NCBI GenBank assembly: GCA_022843845.1
Contig: JALHMW010000018.1
Span: 32,121-96,120 of the forward strand
Direction: 5' to 3'
From: Archangium sp.
GTDB taxonomy: Bacteria; Myxococcota; Myxococcia; Myxococcales; Myxococcaceae
Length of the DNA: 64,000 nucleotides
The position numbers were made by a program, and so were the translations under genes. Within the stretch, counting starts at the first letter, position 1, and the number at the start of each line of letters is the position of its first letter. Shown here in pieces: positions 55,391-63,888 of the stretch. The notes beneath the pieces were generated by a model that saw nothing but the letters and a program-made list of their open reading frames with translations, made no database searches and had not been told where the DNA came from.

Positions 55391-56053
55391 CTATTCGGCG
55401 TTCCAGTCCGAAGCGGGCAGAATCTTCCACCCCGTGTCGATCTTGCCCGCCTTGAAGCGCACCACCCGCAGCGGCCACTCACGCAACTGCTTGGCGGGGC
55501 CTTCCTTGCTGACGACGACCCACCGGTGCACCTCGATGGAGTACTTCCCCGTGGTCCCCGCCTTCGCCACCACGGCGCGCATCGGGTTCTTCGGGTGCCA
55601 GTAGACCTCTTTGCCGACGCGCATCACGTACGACAGCGTGGGGTGCGACTTGGAGAACGCAGCAGCCTTCTCACGCGTCGGGCCCATCATCTTCGTGGCG
55701 TCGGCCTGCGAGAGCTCGGTCATCGTCAGGGTGTCTCCGACCTGGTCCATGCCCATCAGCTTGGTGAGCGCGGAGCGGCCAGCCTTGTCGAGATCGTTCA
55801 TGCTCTGCACCGCGTGCGTGAGATCGGCCTCTTCCTTCTTCACGGGGTCCTTCGACTTGAACTGCCAGTTGTCGAGCGCGAAGAGCTGCGCGTTCATCGT
55901 GACGCCGCCCAGCAGCAGATCCTTGCCGGCCTCGTCACCCGAGCCGGTCAGCGCGTTGAGGTACGTCTCGGCGACCTTCTTCGGCTCCGCGTCGTCTTGC
56001 GCGAAGACAAGGCCGGCAGACAACGCAAAACCCAGCGTCAGCGTTCTGATCAT
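55391..56053 (-). CDS. hypothetical exported protein
   Basis: The 220-residue protein has a signal peptide (MIRTLTLGFALSAGLVFAQ) and a mature part with alternating charged helices and a beta-rich end (YSIEVHRWVVV, WPLRVVRFKAG, GWKILPASDW), loosely recalling NTF2/DUF-type lipoproteins. No family is assigned. ATG 56053 fits the signal; a TACAAC box lies six bases upstream. It is adjacent, without gap, to the histidine kinase gene and could be a sensor partner. Confidence 0.65.
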   Translation of the reverse strand: MIRTLTLGFALSAGLVFAQDDAEPKKVAETYLNALTGSGDEAGKDLLLGGVTMNAQLFALDNWQFKSKDPVKKEEADLTHAVQSMNDLDKAGRSALTKLMGMDQVGDTLTMTELSQADATKMMGPTREKAAAFSKSHPTLSYVMRVGKEVYWHPKNPMRAVVAKAGTTGKYSIEVHRWVVVSKEGPAKQLREWPLRVVRFKAGKIDTGWKILPASDWNAE

Positions 56054-56141
56054 GACGGCGTTGTAGCGCACTTGCCCTCGGGTGCGGAATGCGCGACGGA
56101 CCCTCGCTGTTGCCCACGCTGGCCTTCAGCCGACCTCGACC

Positions 56142-57428
56142 ATGACCCACGCCCTCGTCCTCACGCTGTCGCTCGTCTCAGGTGATCTCGCCAGCCGCCG
56201 AAGCCCCGTCGTACAGGTGGTCGACCAGGTCTCTCCGGCCGTCGTGTACGTCGGCACGGTCTCGGTCGTGGAGCGCAGCTTTCGCTCTCGGTCGGTCCTC
56301 GATGATCTCTTCTACGGCCCCAGTGACGAGCGGCGCGCGGTCGAAGGCCTCGGCTCGGGCGTCATCATCGACGCGTCGGGCATCGTCATCACCAACGATC
56401 ACGTGATCCGCGGCGCCTCGGAGGTGCACGTGGTGCTCGCCGACGGGCGGCAGGTGGACGCGGAGGTCATCGGCGCCGACGCCGACGCCGATCTCGCGGT
56501 GCTGAAGCTGGTGGGCAAGGGCCCCTACCCGACCGCGAAGCTCGGCACCTCGTCGGATCTGATGATCGGCGAGACGACCATCGCCATCGGCAGCCCGCTC
56601 GGCCTCAAGAAGACGGTCACCGTCGGCGTCGTCTCGGCGCTCGGCCGAACGATTCGCAACGAGGGCCGCACCTTCAACGACTTCATCCAGACCGATGCGT
56701 CGATCAACCCGGGCAACTCGGGCGGCCCGCTGCTCAACATCGATGGAGAGATCATCGGCATCAACAGCGCGATCATCGCCAGCGCGCAGAACATCGGCTT
56801 TGCGATCCCCGCGGACAAGGTGCGCCGAATCGTCTCGGAGCTGACCCAGTACGGGAAGGTGAGGCCGGCCTGGGTGGGCATCGACGTGCAGCCGATCACC
56901 CCTGAGCTCGGGAAGCAGATCGGGTGGGACCGCACCTACGGCGCGCTGGTGACGAACGTCGAGGCAGGCAGCCCGGCCGAGAAGGCGGCGCTTCAACGAG
57001 GCGACGTGGTGATGCAGGTCGGCACCACCCAGGTCGAGAACGCCGACGACTTTCAGAGCCGGGTTCGAGGGTTCACCGCGAAGTCGCCCATTCGCCTGCA
57101 GGTGTTCCGCGCAGGAGCGCCCATCGAGACGATGGTGACGCCGGTCGAGTTCCCCTCGGAGCTGGTCGACGCCACCGTGTGGGAGCGCCTCGGCGTGCGC
57201 CTCAAGCCGATGCAGGGCGTGGGCATGGTGATCGGCGCGGTGCGGCCAGGCTCGGTCTCGGCGCAGGTCGGGCTGCGGCCCGGCGACGTCATTCGCAAGC
57301 TGAACAACAAGCCCGTCGTGAACGCCTCGGATTACCGAGAGGCCGTGATTCAGGCCCGGGGCAGCCGGAGCGTGCTGCTCCTCGTCGTTCGCGGCCAGCG
57401 CGGCTACTACGTGACGCTGCCGTTCTAA
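56142..57428 (+). CDS. HtrA-like serine protease with two PDZ domains
   Basis: The 428-residue protein has a short signal-like N-terminus (MTHALVLTLSLVSG), a trypsin-like domain with His in VITNDHVI, Asp in ADADLAVL and Ser in NPGNSGGPL, then two PDZ domains (about 235-325 and 345-428). It is the second HtrA in the window. It is likely periplasmic and involved in envelope protein quality control. The gene directly downstream encodes a pseudokinase-PEGA protein with its own promoter. Confidence 0.92.
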   Translation: MTHALVLTLSLVSGDLASRRSPVVQVVDQVSPAVVYVGTVSVVERSFRSRSVLDDLFYGPSDERRAVEGLGSGVIIDASGIVITNDHVIRGASEVHVVLADGRQVDAEVIGADADADLAVLKLVGKGPYPTAKLGTSSDLMIGETTIAIGSPLGLKKTVTVGVVSALGRTIRNEGRTFNDFIQTDASINPGNSGGPLLNIDGEIIGINSAIIASAQNIGFAIPADKVRRIVSELTQYGKVRPAWVGIDVQPITPELGKQIGWDRTYGALVTNVEAGSPAEKAALQRGDVVMQVGTTQVENADDFQSRVRGFTAKSPIRLQVFRAGAPIETMVTPVEFPSELVDATVWERLGVRLKPMQGVGMVIGAVRPGSVSAQVGLRPGDVIRKLNNKPVVNASDYREAVIQARGSRSVLLLVVRGQRGYYVTLPF

Positions 57429-57444
57429 AGCGCTCTCGGGATTG

Positions 57445-57472
57445 TTGACCTGCCCACCCGGCCGCCTACGGT
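57445..57472 (+). promoter_or_regulatory. promoter of the pseudokinase-PEGA gene
   Basis: TTGACC (57445-57450) and TACGGT (57467-57472) are 16 bp apart, the same spacing as at dnaK and grpE. ATG 57480 follows seven bases after the -10 box, so the mRNA should be leaderless. Confidence 0.65.
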
Positions 57473-57479
57473 CGGAGCC

Positions 57480-59342
57480 ATGCGGCCAGTCCGGTATCAG
57501 GTGCTCGGGCCACTGCACGCAGGGGAAGGTTCGCGCGCGCAGCTGGGTCTGGCCGTCTTCGAAGACGGCAGGGCTGACCCGTGCGTCGTGGTCCCCGTCC
57601 CCGACGCCGCCGAGAAGGACGCGGCGCTCCTCGAGAAGATCAAACGCGAGACCGAGCACGCGGCGCAGCTCGATCACCCGAACATCGTCACCGTCTTCGG
57701 GTTCGGCGCCCTCGGGAAGTCGTTCGCGCGCATGGTGGAGTTCGCCGACGGCGAGTCGCTGCGCCGGATCCTGAACATCTCGAAGACCCTCACGCCCCGC
57801 CTCGCGGCCCGCATCGTGATCGAGGCCTGCACCGGCGTGCACTACGCCCACCTCGCCGGCAACGACGACGGCACCGCGCTGGTGCATGGCGACGTGCGGC
57901 CCGAGACGATCCTCATCTCGTTCGCGGGCGTCACGAAGGTGACCGGGTACGGAGCGCTCGCGTTTGCGCCGAAGGAGATCGGCGGCCAGCGCGTGAAGGG
58001 CCGGCGGGTGCACTCGTCGCCGGAGCAGATCATCGGCGGCCGCGACGCGATCACCATTCCCAGCGACGTGTACCTGTTGGGCCTCACCTTCTACGAGCTG
58101 CTCACCGGCGCCGTACCGTGGGCCGATCAAGGCGATGGGTTCGATCAGGCGGTGCTGGCCTACCCGCTCCCGCCCGCGACGCCGGGCCTCATCCCCGAAG
58201 CGCTGCAGACGATCATCGAGAAGGCCTGCCAGAAGAAGTCGGCGCAGCGGTACCCCACGCCGCTGGCGATGCGAGAGGCCATCGAGACCGCGCTGCCCGG
58301 CGACGAGATCGCCAGCACCGAGGAGCTGTCGAAGTACCTCGACTCGTTGTTCCCAGGCTCGGGTGAGATTCGCGCCGAGCGCAAGCGCACCATCGACGCC
58401 GGCATCGCAGAGTACGCGCGGCAGCAGTGGGCCAGGCGCGACACGAAGCAGATCCCCATCGTGCACCTGCCGGCGAATCTGCAGCCAGCGATGCCCGAGC
58501 AGCCACCTCCGCCGCCCGAGTGGTCGGGGTCGTTCCCTCCCCAGAAGCCGCCCCCTCCGCCTCCCGTCTCGGGCCCGCAGAAGCCCCTGAAGCCAGCGCC
58601 GACGCTGGCCCCGCCCGAGCCGATCGAGATCGAAGAAGAGGAGCCGAAGCAGGAAGGCTCGTCGACACCGTGGGTCATCTTCCTGCTCGTCATCGTCGTC
58701 GCGGCCAGCGGGTACTTCGCGTGGACCAAGGCGAACGCCCCCTTCCAGGCCCCAGCGCCCGACCCACGAAATGAGGACCCGACGCCCGTGCGCACGGTCG
58801 AGACCGATGCTGGCGCCGCGGTGCCGGTCGATCTCGTGCTTGCTGACGCCGGAGACGACGCCGACGCTGGCGCGGTGATCGTCGATGCGGGCGCGCCAGT
58901 CATCGTGGTGATCGACGCAGGCCCGCCCGCGCCGGTGGAGTTGGCCGTCACCATCGAGTCACGCCCCACCCTCGAGCTGACCATCGACGGGAACGTCGTC
59001 GGCAAGACGCCGTGGACCGGCCGGCTCCCGATGGGCGCGCACAAGCTCAAGCTCGAGAACAAGGACCTGCTGATCAGCGCCGGCCGAACCGTCACCGTGC
59101 AGGGCTCGGAGCCGATCACCCAGACGTACACGTTCGAGAAGGGCACCGTCGCGGTGAACGCGCCTCCGGGAGCCGTGATCTTCATCGACGGGAAGAAGCA
59201 GGGCGTCGCGCCGCTGGCCAACGATCTGTCGATCTACGAGGGCTACCACCGCGTTCTCGTGAAGGTCGGCCAGGCGCAGTGGACCGAGACGTTCAGCCTG
59301 TTCGCCGGGCAGCGCGTCAGCTTCAACGTCGAGCTGGAGTGA
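57480..59342 (+). CDS. transmembrane pseudokinase with PEGA domains
   Basis: The 620-residue protein has a kinase-like domain (about 1-285) with key residues lost: the ATP-binding Lys region is CVVVPV, the catalytic loop is HGDVRPET (136-143, Asn replaced by Thr) and DFG is replaced by TGYG (155-158). A Pro-rich linker (about 340-380), one membrane helix (about 393-410), an Asp/Ala-rich stretch and two PEGA-like domains (about 475-620) follow. It should be a membrane scaffold that senses an envelope ligand. It resembles the protein at 7031. Confidence 0.85.
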   Translation: MRPVRYQVLGPLHAGEGSRAQLGLAVFEDGRADPCVVVPVPDAAEKDAALLEKIKRETEHAAQLDHPNIVTVFGFGALGKSFARMVEFADGESLRRILNISKTLTPRLAARIVIEACTGVHYAHLAGNDDGTALVHGDVRPETILISFAGVTKVTGYGALAFAPKEIGGQRVKGRRVHSSPEQIIGGRDAITIPSDVYLLGLTFYELLTGAVPWADQGDGFDQAVLAYPLPPATPGLIPEALQTIIEKACQKKSAQRYPTPLAMREAIETALPGDEIASTEELSKYLDSLFPGSGEIRAERKRTIDAGIAEYARQQWARRDTKQIPIVHLPANLQPAMPEQPPPPPEWSGSFPPQKPPPPPPVSGPQKPLKPAPTLAPPEPIEIEEEEPKQEGSSTPWVIFLLVIVVAASGYFAWTKANAPFQAPAPDPRNEDPTPVRTVETDAGAAVPVDLVLADAGDDADAGAVIVDAGAPVIVVIDAGPPAPVELAVTIESRPTLELTIDGNVVGKTPWTGRLPMGAHKLKLENKDLLISAGRTVTVQGSEPITQTYTFEKGTVAVNAPPGAVIFIDGKKQGVAPLANDLSIYEGYHRVLVKVGQAQWTETFSLFAGQRVSFNVELE

Positions 59343-59776
59343 CCGTGCTGCTGGCGCTGCTGTTGTGCGCTGCGCCTGTGGAGCCGATGTCGAACGAGCA
59401 GCTCGTTCGCGCAGACGCCGAACGGCTCTCCGCCGAGCTCGCGAGGGTCGACGCCGCCCTCCTCTCGGTCCAGCCCGTGCCGATGGGTCAGGTGTTCGGG
59501 AAGGCCGGAGAACGCGGTGGTGTCTTCCTCGCGATCGGCATGATCCCCGGGCTCGCGGTGGGGCTCCTCATCGCGGGCGGCGGGAGCGTCGGCTCGAACG
59601 ACAAGCTCGCCGTGGTGCTCGGCACGCCCGTGATCATCGGCGCTGGCGTCGGCCTGATCGCGTTCCTCGGCTCGCTGTTCGAGCACCTGTTCGTCGAGGC
59701 GCCGGCCCGATCGGCCCAGCGGGAGCGGCTGACGGGCTACCGCGCGACGCTCCAGGCCAGACAAGAACGACGCTGA
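59339..59776 (+). CDS. small membrane protein of unknown function
   Basis: The 145-residue protein has a short leader (VTVLLALLLCAAP), a helical charged segment (about 17-45) and two membrane helices (about 62-82 and 93-115), ending with a basic helix. No family is recognised. GTG 59339 overlaps the pseudokinase stop (GTGA), so it is probably made with it and may form a complex. Confidence 0.6.
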   Translation: MTVLLALLLCAAPVEPMSNEQLVRADAERLSAELARVDAALLSVQPVPMGQVFGKAGERGGVFLAIGMIPGLAVGLLIAGGGSVGSNDKLAVVLGTPVIIGAGVGLIAFLGSLFEHLFVEAPARSAQRERLTGYRATLQARQERR

Positions 59777-59831
59777 CACTCGAAACCATCGTCCAATGCG
59801 ACAAATGAAGGCCCCCCGCCGTCATTTGGGC

Positions 59832-60272
59832 ATGAACCAGCCAGCGAGTCGGATTTCCCCGGAGTTGCGCTTCTTCCTTTTCGGCTCGGCGGGCCTCAGC
59901 GCCATCGCGCTGCTCAGCTTCTGCCTGAGCTTCGCGGTCGAGTACGTGAGCTTCCTCGGCCGACCTGACTCCATCGCATTCTGGACGCCGCTCGTGGTGG
60001 TGGGTCTGGGGCTTGCCAGCCTGGCCATGTGGGTCCACCGGGTCCACGGGGTGCGGCTGAAACAGGCCGGTGGAGTCCTGCTCCTCGGGCCAATCTTCGC
60101 GTACGGAATGGGTCGAGTCGGCGAGCTGGGCGCCGCCCTCTACCTCGCCGCGATGGCGGTGGCGTACTGGAAGGCGCTCCCGTACTTCGAGGCGGCTGAG
60201 GCGGCGAGCCCGGAGGTTCAGCAAGTCATTCGAGCGCTTGCCGAACAGGAAGCGAAGCGCGCGAATTCGTGA
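59832..60272 (+). CDS. small multi-pass membrane protein of unknown function
   Basis: The 146-residue protein has four hydrophobic segments (about 14-34, 41-60, 72-90 and 95-108) and a charged C-terminal helix. No family is recognised. The start is uncertain between ATG 59832 and ATG 59796; neither has a strong ribosome-binding site. It follows the previous gene by 55 bp and converges with 60305 at a distance of 32 bp. Confidence 0.55.
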   Translation: MNQPASRISPELRFFLFGSAGLSAIALLSFCLSFAVEYVSFLGRPDSIAFWTPLVVVGLGLASLAMWVHRVHGVRLKQAGGVLLLGPIFAYGMGRVGELGAALYLAAMAVAYWKALPYFEAAEAASPEVQQVIRALAEQEAKRANS

Positions 60273-60304
60273 AGGAGTCGAGGGCGGCGGCTCGAACGCC
60301 ACGC

Positions 60305-61153
60305 TCAGCTCGAGGCACTGAGGACGACGAGCACGAGCTTGCCGTCGCGTGTGGTGCCACGCCAGGTGACCTCGCCGTCCCCGCCCAGACAGACCCTGAA
60401 GCTGCGGCCGGTCTCTTCGCCGGCCTCCAGGTTCGAGCGGAACTGCCGGTCCGACCTGACCTCCGCGTCGACCACTGAAGACGTGCCGCCATGCACCCAG
60501 ACCGTGCCAAGTGAGACTGCGCGACGAAGGTGGGTGGAGGCCTCGGACAACGCCGACTCGTGAATCGCGATCTGTTCGGTTTCTTCGAGCGCGTCGCGAT
60601 CGAAGAGGCGACGCCACAGTCCCCGGTGGGCTGGCACGGACCACGTGAACCAGAGACCGTTGACCGCCGGCCTCAGGAACGTGGCGACGGCCTCTTCGCC
60701 CTCCTCTTCTTCGACGATGTGCGGGGCTTCACCGAAGACGAGCGCATCTCCGAAAACGCGGAAGGCACCGGTCGCCGTCCAGCCAGGCGGCGCTGTGGGG
60801 GCTGGGTCGGGCGACGTGCTGGCCTCCTGCCTCCAGGGAGCGTCACCGGTGGACGCGGCGCGCCCACCGCGCACCAACACCCGAAGCTCGCCTTGCGGTC
60901 GCCCGAGCGCTTCGGCCACTGGCGCCAGGAGCTTCTCTTCGAAGCGGGTGATCATCAGCAGCTGCGGTGAGTCGGGATTCTCGACTGAGTACAGCGATGC
61001 GAGGATACGGGCTTGTGCCTCGAGCGGTCCTCGCCGGAGCACCCGACCGTATTCGAGGACCTGAACTCCCCAGGCCAGCGTGGACGGTTGCCTCCCTTCG
61101 AGAAGGATATCGACGACGACCTGCGCCTCAGCAGCAGTCATCACCGCGCTCAT
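60305..61153 (-). CDS. hypothetical protein
   Basis: The 282-residue cytoplasmic protein has no recognised domain. The first 100 residues are helical (AAEAQVVVDILLEGRQPSTL, RILASLYSVENPDS), a Pro-rich linker follows, and the rest is beta-rich with several Trp (GLWFTWSVPAHRGLW). It begins three bases after the MshEN-protein stop and is probably its partner. It has no homologue that I recognise. Confidence 0.6.
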   Translation of the reverse strand: MSAVMTAAEAQVVVDILLEGRQPSTLAWGVQVLEYGRVLRRGPLEAQARILASLYSVENPDSPQLLMITRFEEKLLAPVAEALGRPQGELRVLVRGGRAASTGDAPWRQEASTSPDPAPTAPPGWTATGAFRVFGDALVFGEAPHIVEEEEGEEAVATFLRPAVNGLWFTWSVPAHRGLWRRLFDRDALEETEQIAIHESALSEASTHLRRAVSLGTVWVHGGTSSVVDAEVRSDRQFRSNLEAGEETGRSFRVCLGGDGEVTWRGTTRDGKLVLVVLSASS

Positions 61154-61156
61154 CGC

Positions 61157-62353
61157 TCACCCGGCGCGCGCGGCCTGACGTGCCTTGATCAGCGTGTCGT
61201 AGCTGCGCGACACGCCCTGGCTGACGATCAGCAATTCCCCGATGTCGGGCGGCGTCACCTGGTTCGGCCCGTTGTCGACGTAGAGAATGTGCACGGGCTT
61301 CCCACGCACCAGCAGCGGCATCATCACTGCCGTCGTCGGAGAACCGCCACCGAGCATCTTGTAGAAGACATCCATGCCCGGGGTCTTCTTCATCGGCCCG
61401 ATGAAGTGCGAGCGCAGGTCGCGCACCATCTTCAGGGAGTTGTCCTCGCGCAGCGACACGCCGATGCGCGCGACGCCCTGGGCCGTGACGCCCTTCCCCA
61501 TGCCCTGCCACCCCGTGACGAGATCGCCGCGCACCGACAAGAGCAACGCCCGGCGGAACTTGCCCTTCGCGAAGCGCAGCACCGTCTTCGCGATGTCGTC
61601 TCGATCCTGGCTGGCCTGCAGCAGCTTCGTCGCCTCGGCGAAATTGAGCGCGGGCAGCTCGGGCTTCGGCACCACGAGCGGCGGAGGCGGCTGCACCGGC
61701 GCCATCGGCTGGGGCCCGTCGAGCAGCGCACCACCGATCACCGGCTCGTCGTCCTCGACCACTGCGCCTTCGATGACCGCTTCCTCTTCGACCGGCGCCG
61801 CCGCCTGCGCGTAGAGCGACGCGAAGTCGCCCTCGTTGATGAGATCGCTCACCTCGCCCGGCTTCGGCTCTCCAGCGCCCGAGGCCTTCGACGGGCGCAT
61901 GGTGTTCATGTCGATCGGCCGCATCGGCCGAAACGCCTTCGCGTACTTCCGCAGCAGCTGCGTCATGCGGAACTCGGGGATGATCACCTGCACGACACGC
62001 TTGCCGGTCTTGAAGCCCAGCGCATCGATGGCCTCGAGCTGCTGCTTCGGGTGCATGATCGCGACGGTCAGCTTCGTGGCGTCGACCCGCATCGGCATCA
62101 CGTCTTTGTCGTCGTAGAACGCGGCGTCGGCCACGGCGATCGCTGACGGGTCAGGCACCATCTCGCCAGAGGCGAACGGAACGTTGTGCTGCCGCCCCAA
62201 CACCCGCGCGAGATCGACCTCTTTCACGAAGCCGAGCTCGACCAGGTTGGTCCCAAGCCGGCCGCCGTAGACGACCTGCGTCTCCAGGCCCTCCTCGAGC
62301 TGAGGCTGGGTGATCAACTTCTCTTCGAGGAGCAGGTTTCCAAGTCGTGGCAC
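61157..62353 (-). CDS. MshEN-domain protein (putative c-di-GMP receptor) without ATPase
   Basis: The 398-residue protein begins with two 24-residue MshEN motifs, Arg3-Gln26 and Arg32-Gln55, separated by five residues. Both keep the RLG start and the Leu/Gln positions that bind c-di-GMP in GspE/PilB-type ATPases. The ATPase itself is absent: a Pro/Glu-rich linker leads to a C-terminal alpha/beta domain (about 250-398, GAF-like by eye). It should be a stand-alone sensor of c-di-GMP. GTG 62353 follows TAGAGT by nine bases. Confidence 0.82.
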   Translation of the reverse strand: MPRLGNLLLEEKLITQPQLEEGLETQVVYGGRLGTNLVELGFVKEVDLARVLGRQHNVPFASGEMVPDPSAIAVADAAFYDDKDVMPMRVDATKLTVAIMHPKQQLEAIDALGFKTGKRVVQVIIPEFRMTQLLRKYAKAFRPMRPIDMNTMRPSKASGAGEPKPGEVSDLINEGDFASLYAQAAAPVEEEAVIEGAVVEDDEPVIGGALLDGPQPMAPVQPPPPLVVPKPELPALNFAEATKLLQASQDRDDIAKTVLRFAKGKFRRALLLSVRGDLVTGWQGMGKGVTAQGVARIGVSLREDNSLKMVRDLRSHFIGPMKKTPGMDVFYKMLGGGSPTTAVMMPLLVRGKPVHILYVDNGPNQVTPPDIGELLIVSQGVSRSYDTLIKARQAARAG

Positions 62354-62362
62354 GCGGCGCGG

Positions 62363-62368
62363 ACTCTA
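62363..62368 (-). promoter_or_regulatory. putative -10 box of a leaderless promoter
   Basis: TAGAGT is followed by nine bases and GTG 62353 of the MshEN gene, exactly as at 25555-25570. No -35 consensus was found. Confidence 0.45.
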
Positions 62369-62379
62369 CACCCGGCGCG

Positions 62380-62778
62380 TCACGGTGGTGCGTCGAACGG
62401 GTGATGGCTCAGCCCAACCAGCGTTCCTTCGGGGTCCCGCACGTAGATCGTCCACCCTGTTTGCCGAACGATCGCCGCGCCTCGACGCGCGAGCTCGGCG
62501 ATCACGGCGCCACGCGCTGCGGGGTCGATGCGCAGCGCGATCATGGACAGGCCGAGCGGCGCCTCAGCGACCGGCGCGCCTTCAGGCAGGTGCTCCACGG
62601 CGAGGAAGCCCGAGGCTCCACCAGTGGCCAGCCAGATGCTGCGCAGCGTGCCGTCGTCGCGATGAAACCGCCGCGTCTCTTCGAGGCCGATCACGTCACG
62701 GTAGAACGCCGCGACCGTCTCGACGTCGCGGGCCTGGAGCGCGAGGTGGTGAAACCCCAGGCTGTGAATCGTCGTCAC
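62380..62778 (-). CDS. VOC (glyoxalase/bleomycin-resistance) family protein
   Basis: The 132-residue protein has the paired beta-alpha-beta-beta-beta layout of VOC proteins: FHHLALQARDVETVAAFYRD at the start and MIALRIDPAARGAVIAEL in the second half, ending YVRDPEGTLVGLSHH. Metal-ligand His and Glu positions are present, so it may be a lyase, dioxygenase or binding protein; the substrate is unknown. GTG 62778 overlaps the stop of the small gene upstream (GTGA). Confidence 0.85.
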   Translation of the reverse strand: MTTIHSLGFHHLALQARDVETVAAFYRDVIGLEETRRFHRDDGTLRSIWLATGGASGFLAVEHLPEGAPVAEAPLGLSMIALRIDPAARGAVIAELARRGAAIVRQTGWTIYVRDPEGTLVGLSHHPFDAPP

Positions 62779-62945
62779 GGCAGCGAGTCGAGGTACTTGC
62801 GAATCGCCTCCATCATCGGAGACGGCTCTTCGATCGACATCGCCTGCTTCTGCGCCGCCACCAGCTTGAGGCGCCGCCCGGAGTAGTCATACGCGGTGGG
62901 CTGCGCCTGCTGCTCCTTCATCGCCAGCATCGAACGAGGAGGCAT
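62775..62945 (-). CDS. 56-residue protein of unknown function
   Basis: A short open frame of 56 residues begins MPPRSMLAMKEQQAQ and ends MMEAIRKYLDSLP. Both ends overlap neighbours: ATG 62945 with the RHH-protein stop (TGATG) and its stop with the VOC start (GTGA). This tight coupling and the codon usage argue it is real. It is helical and has no recognised domain. It may be the partner of the RHH protein. Confidence 0.65.
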   Translation of the reverse strand: MPPRSMLAMKEQQAQPTAYDYSGRRLKLVAAQKQAMSIEEPSPMMEAIRKYLDSLP

Positions 62946-63169
62946 CAGTCGTTCTCCGGCTTGTGGTCGTACTTGGTGAGCAGATCGTCGACGGCCTCGC
63001 GCAAGTACTCCGACTGCGCGATGCGGGTGCGCTTCGAGAGCTCGCGCAGCTTCTCGACCTTGTCCTGCTCGACCAACACGTGCGTGCTGACCACCTCACG
63101 CTCGGCCTTCGTCATCAACTCCTGGTCCGTGTTCTCGGCAACGGGGACTGCCATCGGCGCGTCGTGCAT
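62945..63169 (-). CDS. ribbon-helix-helix domain protein
   Basis: The 74-residue protein has a ribbon-helix-helix pattern at residues 24-66: a strand STHVLVEQ, helix VEKLRELSKRT and helix IAQSEYLREAVDDLL. It should be a dimeric DNA-binding repressor, like CopG/Arc or many antitoxins. No recognised toxin is adjacent, but an unknown 56-residue gene is coupled to it. AGGAGA precedes ATG 63169. It is the first gene of this three-gene cluster. Confidence 0.8.
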   Translation of the reverse strand: MHDAPMAVPVAENTDQELMTKAEREVVSTHVLVEQDKVEKLRELSKRTRIAQSEYLREAVDDLLTKYDHKPEND

Positions 63170-63249
63170 TTCGTCTCCTGTGTGGCGCTAGCGACAAGGC
63201 GCTACAGCCCTGTGCAATCAGGATGAGACGACGCGTTTGGGTGGTGGTC

Positions 63250-63284
63250 AAAAAAACAGCCCCGACTCGGTGACGAATCGGGGC
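63250..63284 (-). terminator. rho-independent terminator after tRNA-Met
   Basis: On the minus strand GCCCCGA (63284-63278) pairs with TCGGGGC (63265-63259), followed by TG and a run of seven T. It lies about 20 bp past the tRNA end. Confidence 0.9.
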
Positions 63285-63302
63285 GGCTTCACTTTCAGAC
63301 TG

Positions 63303-63376
63303 TGGCCAGGGACGGACTCGAACCGTCTACCTGCGGATTATGAGACCGCCGCTCTAACCAGATGAGCTACCTGGCC
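63303..63376 (-). tRNA. tRNA-Met (anticodon CAT)
   Basis: The 74-base cloverleaf has a 7-bp acceptor stem (GGCCAGG/CCTGGCC), D stem GCTC/GAGC, a T stem GACGG/CCGTC with loop TTCGAGT, and the anticodon loop CTCATAA. The 3' CCA is not encoded. The closing pair of the anticodon stem is T-T. A CAT anticodon could also be tRNA-Ile after lysidine modification, but elongator Met is more likely. Confidence 0.93.
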
Positions 63377-63398
63377 GACTGCTGTGAAACGGGCGCGG

Positions 63399-63427
63399 TC
63401 TCTACATGGCCGATGCTGAGGCCGCAA
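63399..63427 (-). promoter_or_regulatory. putative tRNA-Met promoter
   Basis: On the minus strand TTGCGG (63427-63422) and TAGAGA (63404-63399) are 17 bp apart. The start point would lie about 16 bases before the tRNA. Confidence 0.5.
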
Positions 63428-63449
63428 GCACCACGACGAAGTCCTCGCC

Positions 63450-63887
63450 CTACCCCTGACGGGCCAACAGCCGGTGGTCGACCAGCAGGCACCGGTCCTG
63501 GACCACGTCGATGCCGGCCTCGACCAGCCGCTTCGCGAACTCATCGTGGCGGATGCCCAGCTGCAGCCAGACCGCCTTCGGCTTCGCCGCGAGCAGATCG
63601 TCGAGGTGGGCCATGAGGTCGACCGGCCGGCGGAAGACGTCGACGAGATCGAGCGCTCCGGGCACGTCGGCGACCTTCCGGTACACGCGCTGCCCGAGAA
63701 TCGTGGTGACCTCGGGGTAGTAGACCGGCACGGGGACCACCTCGAGGCCTTGCCCGTGCAGGTACGCCGGCACGTCGAACGAGGGCTGTCCCGCCTGCCC
63801 CTCGGTCTTGATGCCGAGCACCGCGATGCGCTTCGAGCGGTTCACGACTTCGGCCACGCCCGCTTCATCGTCGATCACTCGTGCCAT
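63450..63887 (-). CDS. CoA-binding domain protein (YccU-like)
   Basis: The 145-residue protein has the Rossmann CoA-binding fold of YccU-like proteins: IAVLGIKTE near the N-terminus, VPVYYPEVTTILGQRVYRKV, LDLVDVFRRP and AVWLQLGIRHDEFAKRL. It binds CoA in related structures; function is unknown. ATG 63887 removes nine unconserved residues. The sequence upstream matches the end of a group II intron, so the native promoter may be displaced by the insertion. Confidence 0.88.
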   Translation of the reverse strand: MARVIDDEAGVAEVVNRSKRIAVLGIKTEGQAGQPSFDVPAYLHGQGLEVVPVPVYYPEVTTILGQRVYRKVADVPGALDLVDVFRRPVDLMAHLDDLLAAKPKAVWLQLGIRHDEFAKRLVEAGIDVVQDRCLLVDHRLLARQG

Positions 63888-63888
63888 T

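Noticed and set aside
56178..58466. Minus-strand open frame of 762 codons opposite the second htrA and the pseudokinase
   Set aside because: Both opposite genes have clear motifs; this frame is Arg/Asp/His-rich shadow sequence.
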